A stretch of DNA of 64,000 nucleotides from Bin87 sp965204685 (GTDB lineage Bacteria; Chloroflexota; Dehalococcoidia; Lucifugimonadales; UBA3495): positions 1,178,001-1,242,000 of the forward strand of contig OZ242004.1 in assembly GCA_965204685.1 (NCBI GenBank). The letters run 5' to 3'. Position 1 is the first letter of the stretch. The number at the start of each line of letters is the position of its first letter. The translations under genes and the position numbers were made by a program. The notes under the pieces are model-generated. The model was given only the letters and a program-made list of their open reading frames with translations. It ran no database searches and was not told the DNA's origin. Of this stretch, positions 40,479 to 48,028 are shown one piece after another.

Positions 40479-41204
40479 GTGACGCAAACCCAGTCCGTAA
40501 CCGCCGAAACCTGCGACCATTTCCTGCGCCAGGCCCGTGAGTACCTGGCGCAAGACGACTTGGCGGACGCCTCAGCGTCTGGCTGGCAGGCCGCCGTGCG
40601 GGCGCTGGAGGTCCACACCGGTGATGCGATAGCCGAAGGCTATTTCAGGGATGCCGCCCGCAAACTGGTGAAGGATCGCCGGGCTCGTGCAAACGCAGCA
40701 GAGTGGGTAATCAGCGCCATTACGCTGTCGGAGAATGTCGCCGATGACTGGCTGGATAACGATGGCGTCGCCCATCGCCTCGATGACGTGCAGCGTCTGG
40801 TTGTCCTGATCGATGATATGGCAAGCCCACCGCAGACCGCTGAAGACATCCTGCGCCGCGCCCGACAGTGCTTGGATAACGGGTATTTGATTCCGGCGTC
40901 GGATAAGGGATGGGAAGCGGCTCTGCTGATTGCCGGAACCTATGCCGACGCCATCGGCTGCGATTACCGCGACGAAGGCCAATTGAGCCGGGTGATGCAA
41001 CTTCTGGAGAAAGAGGAATCCTGGGAGAGAGCAGTCAGCGGATGGATATATGCTGCTGAGAATATTCACCAAACTGCCAGATATTGCGCGATGAAAGGCG
41101 GCAGTCGATATGCCGAGGTTGTCGCCGATGATATAGACGCGATCGCAAAACTGGCTGACTTCGTTCAAGAGACAGTCAGCTCGAGGGGTTGGCAGGCTGT
41201 CTGA
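40479..41204 (+). CDS. HEPN/PaREP1-like repeat protein
   Basis: A 241-residue protein with two repeats of a helical unit. Repeat 1 is FLRQAREYLAQDDLADASAS then GWQAAVRALE; repeat 2 is ILRRARQCLDNGYLIPASDK then GWEAALLIAG. The pattern AxxYLxxGDLxxASEKGWxAA is that of PaREP1/HEPN-type proteins, which are often linked to nucleotide or RNA metabolism and to toxin-antitoxin loci. Function is unknown. It starts 21 nt after the dehydrogenase stop. A third repeat lies in another frame just downstream. Confidence 0.6.
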   Translation: MTQTQSVTAETCDHFLRQAREYLAQDDLADASASGWQAAVRALEVHTGDAIAEGYFRDAARKLVKDRRARANAAEWVISAITLSENVADDWLDNDGVAHRLDDVQRLVVLIDDMASPPQTAEDILRRARQCLDNGYLIPASDKGWEAALLIAGTYADAIGCDYRDEGQLSRVMQLLEKEESWERAVSGWIYAAENIHQTARYCAMKGGSRYAEVVADDIDAIAKLADFVQETVSSRGWQAV

Positions 41205-41256
41205 ATTTGAGGGCGACCACGCCCAAATCAGTGCCGTATTCCTGCTTCGCAGTCGG

Positions 41257-41574
41257 GTGTATTTATCGAATGGAGAACTGCTGCAAGCTTCGGAAAAAGG
41301 CTGGGGAGTGGCGGCTCATGCCGCTAAACTTTATGCTGCGGCCCGACAGTTATCGTACAACAGCCACAGTGATTTCCATGACATAGCCACGGAGTTAAGG
41401 ATGGAAACGCGGAACGAACAGATACACATGTGGGAGCGAAGCGCAAACGAGTTGCACAGCAATTTTTATAACGATAATTTGGAAGCGCCGCAAATCACTG
41501 CTCACTTGGATGATGTAACAAACTTTGTAAACCTCATCAGGCAAGTGACTGGCCTCCCGCCCGTCGAACCCTAA
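41257..41574 (+). CDS. Third PaREP1-like repeat, separate or frameshifted gene
   Basis: A 105-residue frame beginning at GTG 41257 with YLSNGELLQASEKGWGVAAH, a third copy of the helical repeat. The frame is open upstream to about 41190 (GRLSEFEGDHAQISAVFLL) but has no better start. It may have been the C-terminal part of the 40479-41204 protein, split by an indel near 41190-41205 where a GGGG run lies. Alternatively it is a small separate gene. LDDVTNFVNLIRQ matches the ends of repeats 1 and 2. Confidence 0.5.
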   Translation: MYLSNGELLQASEKGWGVAAHAAKLYAAARQLSYNSHSDFHDIATELRMETRNEQIHMWERSANELHSNFYNDNLEAPQITAHLDDVTNFVNLIRQVTGLPPVEP

Positions 41575-41631
41575 CTTCTATGTGTATTAACCGCTAAACT
41601 ATCCTACGAAACCCACCACCACCGAGGCACG

Positions 41632-42807
41632 ATGAACGTACTACCCACCGAAGAAGAGTTGATGGTCAAGAACGCCGCCCGGGAGTTCCTGGATGCGGAA
41701 TGCCCGCCCAGCCTCGCCCGCGCCATTGAGCAGGACGAACGCGGCTACTCCGTGGAACTGTGGGAGCAGATGGCCAGCCTGGGCTGGTTTGGCATCTCCC
41801 TGCCCGAGGCCTACGGCGGCGGCGGCCTGCCCGTCACCTACCTCGGCCTCATCCTGGAGGAGTGCGGACGCGCCATCGCTCCGGTGCCCTTCCACAGCAC
41901 CGCCACCGCCGCCCTGGCCGTCGCCAACCACGGCTCCGACGAGCAGAAACAGTCCATCCTGCCGCGCGTCGCCCGCGGCGACCTGATCATGACCTGGGCG
42001 GTGCAGGAGCAGGACCCGCGCCTGCGCGCCGACGCCGTGCAGTGCCGCGGCGAGGTGGACGGCGACAGCCTGGTCATCAACGGCATCAAGCACTTCGTGG
42101 ACAACTTCTCCGCCGCCGAGCTGGTGGTCATGGCCGTGCGCACCGCCGAACCGACTGATGACAGCGCCGGCATCACCCTGTGCATCGTGCCCGTCAACTC
42201 CACCGGCATCACCGAGACCCGGCTTACCACGCTGGCCAAGGACTCCCAGAGCAAGATCGAGCTGAGCAACGTCCGCATCCCCCTGGGCAGCGTCATCGGC
42301 GAGGTCAACCAGGGCTGGCCGGCCATGTCCGAGATGCTGGACACCGGCACCGCCCTGCTCTGCACCCAGATCATCGGCGCGGCCCGCAAGGACGCCGAGA
42401 TGGCCATCGAGTACGCCAAGAACCGCGTCGCCTTCGGCCGTCCCATCGCTGGTTTCCAGTCCATTCAGCACCTGTGCGCCGACATGATCGTCTGGGTCGA
42501 TGGCGCGCAGTTGCTCACTTACGAGGCCCTGTGGAAGCTGGACGCCGGCCTGCCCTATAGCGTAGAGGTGTCCCAGGCCAAGGCATTCACCAACGACAAG
42601 TGCCAGGCCACGGTGCGCTCCTCGCAGCAGATCCACGGCGGCATCGGTTTCATGATGGAATTCGATCTGCACCTCTGGTACCGCCGCGTCGCCGCGTGGA
42701 CCATGCGCATGGGAACCAGCTTCGAGCACCGCGCTCGAGTAGCTCGCTCCCTGCTGGCCCAGCCCGGCCGGGTGCGCCTCGGCATGGACATCGAAGCCGT
42801 CGCCTGA
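41632..42807 (+). CDS. Acyl-CoA dehydrogenase
   Basis: A 391-residue acyl-CoA dehydrogenase of the FadE-like short-substrate branch. Motifs are GWFGISLPEAYGGGGLPVTY, VINGIKHFVDNFSAAELVVM, NVRIPLGSVIGEVNQGW, and the C-terminal RVAFGRPIAGFQSIQHLCAD and QIHGGIGFMMEFDLHLWYRR. In the FAD/acyl-CoA motif it has WAVQEQDPRLRADA rather than the common TEP. Together with the 39255 gene it may make a heteromeric dehydrogenase, as for steroid side chains, but that is inference. Confidence 0.88.
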   Translation: MNVLPTEEELMVKNAAREFLDAECPPSLARAIEQDERGYSVELWEQMASLGWFGISLPEAYGGGGLPVTYLGLILEECGRAIAPVPFHSTATAALAVANHGSDEQKQSILPRVARGDLIMTWAVQEQDPRLRADAVQCRGEVDGDSLVINGIKHFVDNFSAAELVVMAVRTAEPTDDSAGITLCIVPVNSTGITETRLTTLAKDSQSKIELSNVRIPLGSVIGEVNQGWPAMSEMLDTGTALLCTQIIGAARKDAEMAIEYAKNRVAFGRPIAGFQSIQHLCADMIVWVDGAQLLTYEALWKLDAGLPYSVEVSQAKAFTNDKCQATVRSSQQIHGGIGFMMEFDLHLWYRRVAAWTMRMGTSFEHRARVARSLLAQPGRVRLGMDIEAVA

Positions 42808-42881
42808 CCCCACGCTGCTTGTCATTGTGAGCGCAGCGTGGCAATCACCGTTTAACCCCTAATCCCAACAGGAGCCCGAAA

Positions 42882-43091
42882 ATGCCCGCCGATCCCGTCT
42901 GCCCCGTCTGCAAGACCGTAATCAACGAGGACAGCGCCCGCGCCACCACCGGCCAGACCATGCACGGGGCTAACGAGGTTGACCCCGACGCCGGCACCCG
43001 CAGTTTCTACAACGGCGAGTGGTACTATTTCTGCACCCTGCAGTGCCGCACCCGGTTCCTCACCGCGCCCAACACCTTCATCGAAAGCTAG
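42882..43091 (+). CDS. YHS-domain-like metal-binding small protein
   Basis: A 69-residue protein with DPVCPVCKTVINEDSARATT and the C-terminal SFYNGEWYYFCTLQCRTRF. Two Cys pairs (CPVC and CxxxC) and the FYNGxxYYFC pattern match the YHS domain found in copper-handling and soluble methane/toluene monooxygenase proteins. It probably binds a metal ion. It lies between the dehydrogenase and an LLM oxidoreductase on the same strand. Confidence 0.75.
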   Translation: MPADPVCPVCKTVINEDSARATTGQTMHGANEVDPDAGTRSFYNGEWYYFCTLQCRTRFLTAPNTFIES

Positions 43092-43176
43092 TCGCTACTT
43101 GTCATCGCCGGCGCAGCGCGGCAGTCCCGCCGCCTCGGCCGCCCAAACTTTTGAACGAACTGATGGGAGGATCACC

Positions 43177-44259
43177 ATGCACGTTGGTCTGGTAATGGAA
43201 TGTGACTACCGCGAGGGTCGCACCCAGGACGAAGCCTTCGACGAAGCCTTTACCGTGGCTCAGCTCGCTGACGAAAAGGGCATCGACGGGGTCTGGCTGG
43301 CCGAACGCCACTTCGCCGCGCCGCGCACGCCCACCGACCCGGGCGGAGCGGGGATCCCGTCGGTGTCGTCGGTCCCGTTGATGATGGCCGGCATCATCGC
43401 CGCCCGAACGGAACGCGTCCGAGTGGGTACCGGCGTCAGCGTGCTGCCCCTGGCCCATCCCATCCGCCTGGCCGAAGAAGCCTCGACCGTGGACAACATC
43501 TCCAAGGGCCGGCTGGACTTTGGCATCGGGCGCAGCAGTTTCCCCCGGTCCTATCAGGGCTACGGCGTGCCCTACGACGAGAGCCGGGAGCGGTTTGCCG
43601 AGGCCCTGGAGATCATCCTCAAGGCTTGGAACAACTACCGCTTTTCCCATCACGGGCACTACTACGACATGGACGACGTGGTGCTCACGCCGCGCCCCTA
43701 CCAGCAGCCCCATCCACCCATCCGCATCGCCGCCAACTCGGTGGAGACCTTCCGGATTATCGGCGAGCTGGGCTTCCCGCTGGTCACCGGCGTGCGCGGC
43801 CAGGGCATCCCGCAGGTCGCCAGCAACCTGAAAATCTACCGCGAGACCGCCGCCGCCAACGGCCACGACGTGGACGACGCCTACGTGCGCATGCCCATCT
43901 ACGTGGGCGACTCGATGGAAGAGGTTCGCGCCGACACGGAAGAGAGCACCATGCGCGCCTTCCGCCGCACCGCCGACACCTACATCCGCACCGTGGAGGC
44001 CGAGGGCGCCAACGCCACCGAGGAGCGCCGCCAGCGCGCCGAACAGCTGCTCAACACCACCTACGATGACCTGCTGGTGGACCGGGTCGCCTACGGCACC
44101 CCCGAACAGGTGGCTGAGCGCCTGATCTCCCTGCGCGACGACCTGGGCCTGACCGGCTTCATCATGGAGCCCAACCTGGGGGGCACCGTCCCCGCCGAGC
44201 GCGTCCAGAAGTCCATCCGCCTCTACGCCGAGGAGGTGGGGCCGGCGTTGCGGGAGTGA
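43177..44259 (+). CDS. LLM-class flavin-dependent oxidoreductase
   Basis: A 360-residue luciferase-like protein. MHVGLVMECDYREGRTQDEA, GIDGVWLAERHFAAPRTPTD (AERHF motif), RVGTGVSVLPLAHPIRLAEE and GRLDFGIGRSSFPRSYQGYG are barrel landmarks of the flavin-dependent monooxygenase group. The substrate is unknown. GGGAGG lies upstream of ATG at 43177. A strong bidirectional terminator follows. Confidence 0.87.
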   Translation: MHVGLVMECDYREGRTQDEAFDEAFTVAQLADEKGIDGVWLAERHFAAPRTPTDPGGAGIPSVSSVPLMMAGIIAARTERVRVGTGVSVLPLAHPIRLAEEASTVDNISKGRLDFGIGRSSFPRSYQGYGVPYDESRERFAEALEIILKAWNNYRFSHHGHYYDMDDVVLTPRPYQQPHPPIRIAANSVETFRIIGELGFPLVTGVRGQGIPQVASNLKIYRETAAANGHDVDDAYVRMPIYVGDSMEEVRADTEESTMRAFRRTADTYIRTVEAEGANATEERRQRAEQLLNTTYDDLLVDRVAYGTPEQVAERLISLRDDLGLTGFIMEPNLGGTVPAERVQKSIRLYAEEVGPALRE

Positions 44260-44274
44260 CCACCTGCCTGACCC

Positions 44275-44318
44275 CTAAAGCAGATGGCCCCGCTCACCGG
44301 CGGGGCCATCTGCTTTAG
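44275..44318. terminator. Bidirectional terminator
   Basis: CTAAAGCAGATGGCCCCGC, a 6-nt loop and its exact complement form a perfect 19-bp stem. The outer CTAAAG/CTTTAG gives A/T-rich flanks on both strands, and the flanking genes converge here. Confidence 0.8.
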
Positions 44319-44335
44319 GAAAACGTGGGTTCGCA

Positions 44336-45013
44336 TCATGCCAACCAGGGTATTCGGTGTTTCTTGTCGACCACGTCCAACAGTTTCTGGCTGGGGTTCG
44401 TGGGTGCCATCAGATAAGTCTGCACACCTTTTCCCTTTAACTCTTTGATGAGTTGAGCAAAGTCGCCGTCCTTGGTAATCAAAATCAAAGCGGTGCCCTT
44501 GAGATCTTCTCCGCAGTAGGCCTTAGCTTGCTGAACTATGTCCTTGTCCAAGTTACTAGACCCTTCTTTCACTCTCCATCCGCTTTGTTTCAAGGCAGCA
44601 CCGGCTTGGTTGGGACTGATGAAGGCCCTAAACAACGAGTGCTTTGGGTGAGGCAAAAGGCGTTTAACTGAGTCGCGCACGTGTTTATTGAACTTCGCGA
44701 CGTTTTTTGCCGACACTCCCAAGTTTTGGAAGTCCGCCAGGATCGCCACGCGCGAAAGCTTTACTTGTTTGGACTGCGCGGGCGCGGTGCGTTGGAAAAA
44801 ATCGACCGTTGCCCCGCGTTCCATGGCAACGGAATAAATCGCCGCCAATGATTCAGCATCTGGCTTGGTGACCCCTGTCTCCCAACGCGACAGTGTATTT
44901 GCCGGCACGCCAAGCAGTTCGGCCATCTGGGTCTGTTTCATCTTCAGCCGATTCCTAAGACCGGCGATGCTGCCAGCATTGAACTGGTAATTTCGCGGCT
45001 TTACCGGAGCCAT
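44336..45013 (-). CDS. XRE helix-turn-helix fused to NYN-type ribonuclease domain
   Basis: A 225-residue two-domain protein. Residues about 10-70 are an XRE-type HTH: NRLKMKQTQMAELLGVPANT then LSRWETGVTKPDAES. Residues about 95-225 form a NYN/PIN-like nuclease domain with VAILADFQNLG (Asp), SNLDKDIVQQAKAY (Asp) and TALILITKDGDFAQLIKEL (Asp-x-Asp). All acidic catalytic positions appear intact, so an RNase is plausible. The start at 45013 has AGGAGG upstream. The gene lies downstream of a small Gly/Arg-rich gene and a palindromic promoter on the same strand. The HTH would suit autoregulation. Confidence 0.8.
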   Translation of the reverse strand: MAPVKPRNYQFNAGSIAGLRNRLKMKQTQMAELLGVPANTLSRWETGVTKPDAESLAAIYSVAMERGATVDFFQRTAPAQSKQVKLSRVAILADFQNLGVSAKNVAKFNKHVRDSVKRLLPHPKHSLFRAFISPNQAGAALKQSGWRVKEGSSNLDKDIVQQAKAYCGEDLKGTALILITKDGDFAQLIKELKGKGVQTYLMAPTNPSQKLLDVVDKKHRIPWLA

Positions 45014-45093
45014 CACGGACCTCCTGAACGGCATTACGTCAATAGTGTTTGCGTTCAATTGCAGACGATACCAGGTCGCGGCTGATAGAAGAT

Positions 45094-45234
45094 TTACTTT
45101 TTCGGTGAGTTGTTGCCCCGGCCTCCGCCCGAGGGCTTTCCCGTAGTGCTGGGAGCGTTAGCGGGCCTGCCCCTGCTTCCGCCCCGGTTGCCTCCTCCAC
45201 TTCCCCGATTCCCTTTCATCATTGGAGTTGCCAT
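45094..45234 (-). CDS. Small Gly/Arg-rich basic protein
   Basis: A 46-residue protein, MATPMMKGNRGSGGGNRGG then SRGRPANAPSTTGKPSGGGR and GNNSPKK. It is strongly basic, disordered and RGG-like, the type of sequence that binds RNA or DNA without a fold. A near-ideal AAGGAGGT precedes ATG at 45234 by 7-8 nt; an ATG at 45282 would add 16 residues. It is the first gene after the palindromic promoter, and the HTH-NYN gene follows 80 nt later. Function is unknown. Confidence 0.6.
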   Translation of the reverse strand: MATPMMKGNRGSGGGNRGGSRGRPANAPSTTGKPSGGGRGNNSPKK

Positions 45235-45304
45235 AGGATTACCTCCTTTGGGTGTTTCAATCGCGGTTTCGGTTGTGGTCATGCCTCAACCGGACACCAT
45301 CCAC

Positions 45305-45324
45305 AATTGAACGCGCCTTCAATT
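45305..45324 (-). promoter_or_regulatory. Operator-like palindrome at the -10/+1 region
   Basis: AATTGAA-CGCGCC-TTCAATT is a perfect 7-bp inverted repeat with a 6-bp spacer. It overlaps the -10 box of the Gly/Arg-rich gene. A half-site TTCAATTG recurs between that gene and the HTH-NYN gene near 45055. Confidence 0.55.
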
Positions 45325-45349
45325 ATACACAGATCTGATGATGAATCAA
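45322..45349 (-). promoter_or_regulatory. Promoter of the Gly/Arg-rich / HTH-NYN unit
   Basis: On the minus strand TTGATT and TATAAT are separated by 16 bp. The -35 box lies inside one arm of the 45330-45377 palindrome. Confidence 0.65.
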
Positions 45350-45377
45350 CGCTTTCGTTGATTCATCATCAGATCTG
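45330..45377. repeat. Perfect 22-bp inverted repeat overlapping a promoter
   Basis: Two 22-bp arms, beginning CAGATCTGATGATGAATC on the left, pair exactly around a CTTT loop. The -35 box of the downstream unit lies in the left arm. It may be an operator, a cruciform, or a terminator-like hairpin for the HepT gene that ends at 45406. Confidence 0.8.
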
Positions 45378-45405
45378 CTGGTTTCCCATCAGCACAGCGG
45401 GGTAA

Positions 45406-45774
45406 CTAACCGGGTTGTCGCGACTGGAGACGCCGCACTTCCGCCAGCAGTACGGGTATATCCTGGGTGGCAGATTCCCAAACAATCTGGGATTTTACCT
45501 CCCTCGGGCGGTGGACCAGGAATGTCCGCATACCGGAAAGGTCTTTCCAGTTAACGCGTGTCATCGCGGCGCGGTTTTCGTCCGAGAGGTCTTTGGCGGT
45601 GTCGGCAATCAATCCCAGCGTGTGGTAGATTGCCCAGCGTGTCCTGAGGTCGCCGTCGGCATATTCATCTGGATACTGCTGGCACAACCAGCCGACTGCC
45701 TGGCACCAGTACTCCACGAGGCGAAACCGATCGTCCGGTTTGGGGCCAAGCTCATCCGGCGGTATAGATAACAT
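45406..45774 (-). CDS. HepT-like HEPN-domain protein (DUF86)
   Basis: A 122-residue HEPN protein. MTRVNWKDLSGMRTFLVHRP carries the RNase motif Rx4-6H with the conserved Trp/Met-Arg context, and QIVWESATQDIPVLLAEVRR is the closing helix of the DUF86/HepT family. HepT is the toxin of HepT/MntA modules and is controlled by AMPylation. The His is followed by Arg-Pro instead of the usual x-Tyr, which may affect regulation, since that Tyr is the AMPylated residue. Starts at ATG 45774, overlapping the MNT gene by 23 nt. Confidence 0.75.
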   Translation of the reverse strand: MLSIPPDELGPKPDDRFRLVEYWCQAVGWLCQQYPDEYADGDLRTRWAIYHTLGLIADTAKDLSDENRAAMTRVNWKDLSGMRTFLVHRPREVKSQIVWESATQDIPVLLAEVRRLQSRQPG

Positions 45775-46132
45775 CGCGGCCCTCCATTTCGTGCCGCGCC
45801 CATTCCACGCCGTCAGCGATGTGCATTTCAAGGATTTCTTTGTCCATTATCCACACATACTTGCCCAGCAGGTTGTACAGGTCCTCTACAACGTCGAAGT
45901 GGTGTTTCTTGAAGCCCCAACTGCGTTTGCCAAGACCGAAATCGGCAATCAGATACAGGTCAATCTCCAGAAACGGATTGTCCTGAGGAATGAATGCCGG
46001 TCCAGGCTTTGGCCGGGTCTGGCTGGGGTCAACGGCCATTTCCAGTACGCCCCACCGCCGGCAGATCTCGGCGATGGCGTCCAGTGGTAGATCGTCACGG
46101 GTAAGCAGCGGTCGAGGTTGTGGGGTGGTCAT
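45752..46132 (-). CDS. Degenerate MNT-domain protein (MntA-like)
   Basis: A 126-residue protein. LPLDAIAEICRRWGVLEMAV aligns with the start of minimal nucleotidyltransferases, and LEIDLYLIADFG and LYNLLGKYVWIMD with the DxD strand and later parts. The Gly-Ser catalytic loop expected after LEMAV is replaced by DPSQTRPKPGP, so nucleotidyltransfer is doubtful. The C-terminal GRDVIYTAG is typical of MntA. It precedes and overlaps HepT. GGAGG lies upstream of ATG at 46132. Confidence 0.65.
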   Translation of the reverse strand: MTTPQPRPLLTRDDLPLDAIAEICRRWGVLEMAVDPSQTRPKPGPAFIPQDNPFLEIDLYLIADFGLGKRSWGFKKHHFDVVEDLYNLLGKYVWIMDKEILEMHIADGVEWARHEMEGRDVIYTAG

Positions 46133-46170
46133 CGCAATGCTACCTCCGCACTCCCAGCATAGCACTTGCG

Positions 46171-47049
46171 CTAGGCGTCAATCTCTCCCAGGAACGCCAG
46201 CAGTGCCGCGTTCACCTCGTCGGGTTTCTCCTCGTGCAGGAAATGCCCGCCGCCGGCGATGAACTGGGTGCGCAGGTTCGAGGCCGCCCGCTGCCACGAC
46301 GCCTCCGGATCCAGCCCGCCGGCCGCCGAGGTGCGCTGCCGCCGCTCGCCCCACAGGTACAGCACGGGGATGTTGAGCACCCGGTCCGCGTCGGCCCGCC
46401 AGTCCGGTGGGTCCTCGTAGGCCGCGGCGCGGTAGTAGGAGAACCCGCCCCGCAGCGCGCCCGGCTGCGAGTAGGCCGTGGCGTACACCGCCACCTCCTC
46501 GTCGGACATCATTGCCTGGTTCACCGACCAGTTGCGGTAGAAGTGGCGTAGGTAGGCCTCCTCGTTGCCGCGCACCAGGTGCTCCGCCAGGTCCGGTATC
46601 TGGTGAAAGTACGAGTGCCACCGCTCACGGACTCCCTCGGGCGTCTGCGGCCCGAGCTGCTCCAGCGGGTGTGTCCCGTCCAGCAGCGCCAGCCGATCCA
46701 CCTCGGCCTCGTGGTCCAGGCAGTAGCGGTAGGACACGCGCACGCCGATGTCATGCCCCACGATGGCGATCTTGTCGTGGCCCAGGTGCCGCACCAGTTC
46801 GTAGATGTCGGTAGCCGCGGTCCGCGTCCGGTAGTCCTGCAAGGGCTTCTCCGACGAACCGAACCCGCGCATGTCAGGCACGATCACCTGGTAGTCCTGC
46901 GACAGCACGGGAATCTGCTTGCGCCACGAGAACCACATCTCCGGCCAGCCGTGCAGCAGCACCACCGGATACCCGTCGCCTTCGATCACGTAATGGATGT
47001 TGACCCCGTTCACCCGCGCCGTGCCGTGCGTGAAATTCCATTCCTCCAT
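46171..47049 (-). CDS. Alpha/beta hydrolase (epoxide hydrolase/haloalkane dehalogenase-like)
   Basis: A 292-residue hydrolase. VVLLHGWPEMWFSWRKQIPV contains the HGxP oxyanion motif, MRGFGSSEKP follows, and GHDIGVRVSYRYCL provides the nucleophile Asp in GHDxG. The C-terminal GGGHFLHEEKPDEVN carries the catalytic His. The nucleophile Asp indicates an epoxide hydrolase or dehalogenase rather than an esterase. GGAGGTGATGCG precedes ATG at 47049. Confidence 0.88.
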   Translation of the reverse strand: MEEWNFTHGTARVNGVNIHYVIEGDGYPVVLLHGWPEMWFSWRKQIPVLSQDYQVIVPDMRGFGSSEKPLQDYRTRTAATDIYELVRHLGHDKIAIVGHDIGVRVSYRYCLDHEAEVDRLALLDGTHPLEQLGPQTPEGVRERWHSYFHQIPDLAEHLVRGNEEAYLRHFYRNWSVNQAMMSDEEVAVYATAYSQPGALRGGFSYYRAAAYEDPPDWRADADRVLNIPVLYLWGERRQRTSAAGGLDPEASWQRAASNLRTQFIAGGGHFLHEEKPDEVNAALLAFLGEIDA

Positions 47050-47072
47050 CGCATCACCTCCATGGTTCAATC

Positions 47073-47150
47073 GACATGGATAAACAGGATGGACGGGATA
47101 CGGATACTGAATCCATGATCCCGAACGTCCTGTTTATCCATGCTACGTTC
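47073..47150. repeat. Family B-type palindromic element
   Basis: Arms ACATGGATAAACAGGATGGA and its near-complement (TCCTGTTTATCCATG) enclose a centre ATACGGATACTGAATCCATG. The arms share the AACAGGAT core with the 12009-12141 element. It lies between the hydrolase and the GlcG-like gene. Confidence 0.65.
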
Positions 47151-47166
47151 GGCTTTCGGCGGGCAA

Positions 47167-47583
47167 TTACAGGTTCATCGCCTCCAGGCCCACCCGCGAC
47201 AGGTCCTCGTCGGCCTGGCCGCTGGGATAGCCGCCCACGCCGATGCCGCCCAGAATTACGCCGTCCTTCATGATGACCAGCCCGCCCTGGCCGTAGGTAA
47301 ACCCGGGGTCTCCCATGTCGGCGATGCCACGGCCCTGGGCGGCCAGCCCGGCGGCGTGCTCGCCGGAATCCCGCCCGATGATGGCCGAGGTGTACGCCTT
47401 GCGCCGGGCGTGGCGGCGGCTGAAGACCCGCAGGTTTTCCATGGTGAAGTAAGCCAGCAGTTCGCCGCCGGCGTCAACGATGGCCATGGCCACCGGCGCG
47501 TCGGGGGTCTCGTTGGCTTTGGCCAGCATGGCGTCCATCGCCGCCTTGATCTGCTCGGTGGTAAGTGCCGGTTTGGTAGCCAT
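47167..47583 (-). CDS. GlcG/HbpS-family heme-degrading-like protein
   Basis: A 138-residue GlcG/HbpS (DUF336) protein. VAMAIVDAGGELLAYFTMEN, ARRKAYTSAIIGRDS, GGLVIMKDGVILGGIGVGGY and PSGQADEDLSRVGLEAM are the family signatures. Members include heme-binding HbpS and small cofactor-associated proteins. The role here is unclear. Length is normal. It may be co-transcribed with the downstream alpha/beta hydrolase. The 47584-47764 gap upstream shows no other gene. Confidence 0.85.
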   Translation of the reverse strand: MATKPALTTEQIKAAMDAMLAKANETPDAPVAMAIVDAGGELLAYFTMENLRVFSRRHARRKAYTSAIIGRDSGEHAAGLAAQGRGIADMGDPGFTYGQGGLVIMKDGVILGGIGVGGYPSGQADEDLSRVGLEAMNL

Positions 47584-47764
47584 CGGTGCGCCTCCAAAGT
47601 GTGGTTATGCAACCTAAAATGCGAGGCGATGATACCATGTCACGGATCCCGTTCAGGCGGATGCGATTCACATCCGTGGCCTCGCCGTCGTTGACGAGGT
47701 CGCAGCGGTTCACTACGATGCGAACAAATCATCACGTGTGGGCCGCGACCGGAGGAGACCAATT

Positions 47765-48028
47765 GTGACCCAGATCACCATACACGGTTTGGACGCCGAG
47801 CTCGAAGAAGTTATTCGCAATCTGGCCGAGCGCGATGGCACCTCGTTGAGCCATGCCGCGTGCGAGTTGCTTCGTATCGGCGCCGGCCTGGTAAAACCGA
47901 CTTGGGAGCGGCTTAGCGTCGGTTCCTCATTGGATCAATACATCGGCAGTTGGACCAGCGATGAGGCAGACGAGTTCGACGCCTCGGTCCGAGAATTCGA
48001 GACCATAGATGAAACCTCCTGGCAATGA
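47765..48028 (+). CDS. VapB/FitA-type antitoxin (ribbon-helix-helix)
   Basis: An 87-residue protein with an N-terminal ribbon-helix-helix: VTQITIHGLDAELEEVIRNL then AERDGTSLSHAACELLRIGA. This matches FitA-like antitoxins. The C-terminal part (WTSDEADEFDASVREFETID) is acidic, as expected for toxin binding. GTG at 47765 follows GGAGGAG; its stop overlaps the toxin start (ATGA). Confidence 0.8.
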   Translation: MTQITIHGLDAELEEVIRNLAERDGTSLSHAACELLRIGAGLVKPTWERLSVGSSLDQYIGSWTSDEADEFDASVREFETIDETSWQ

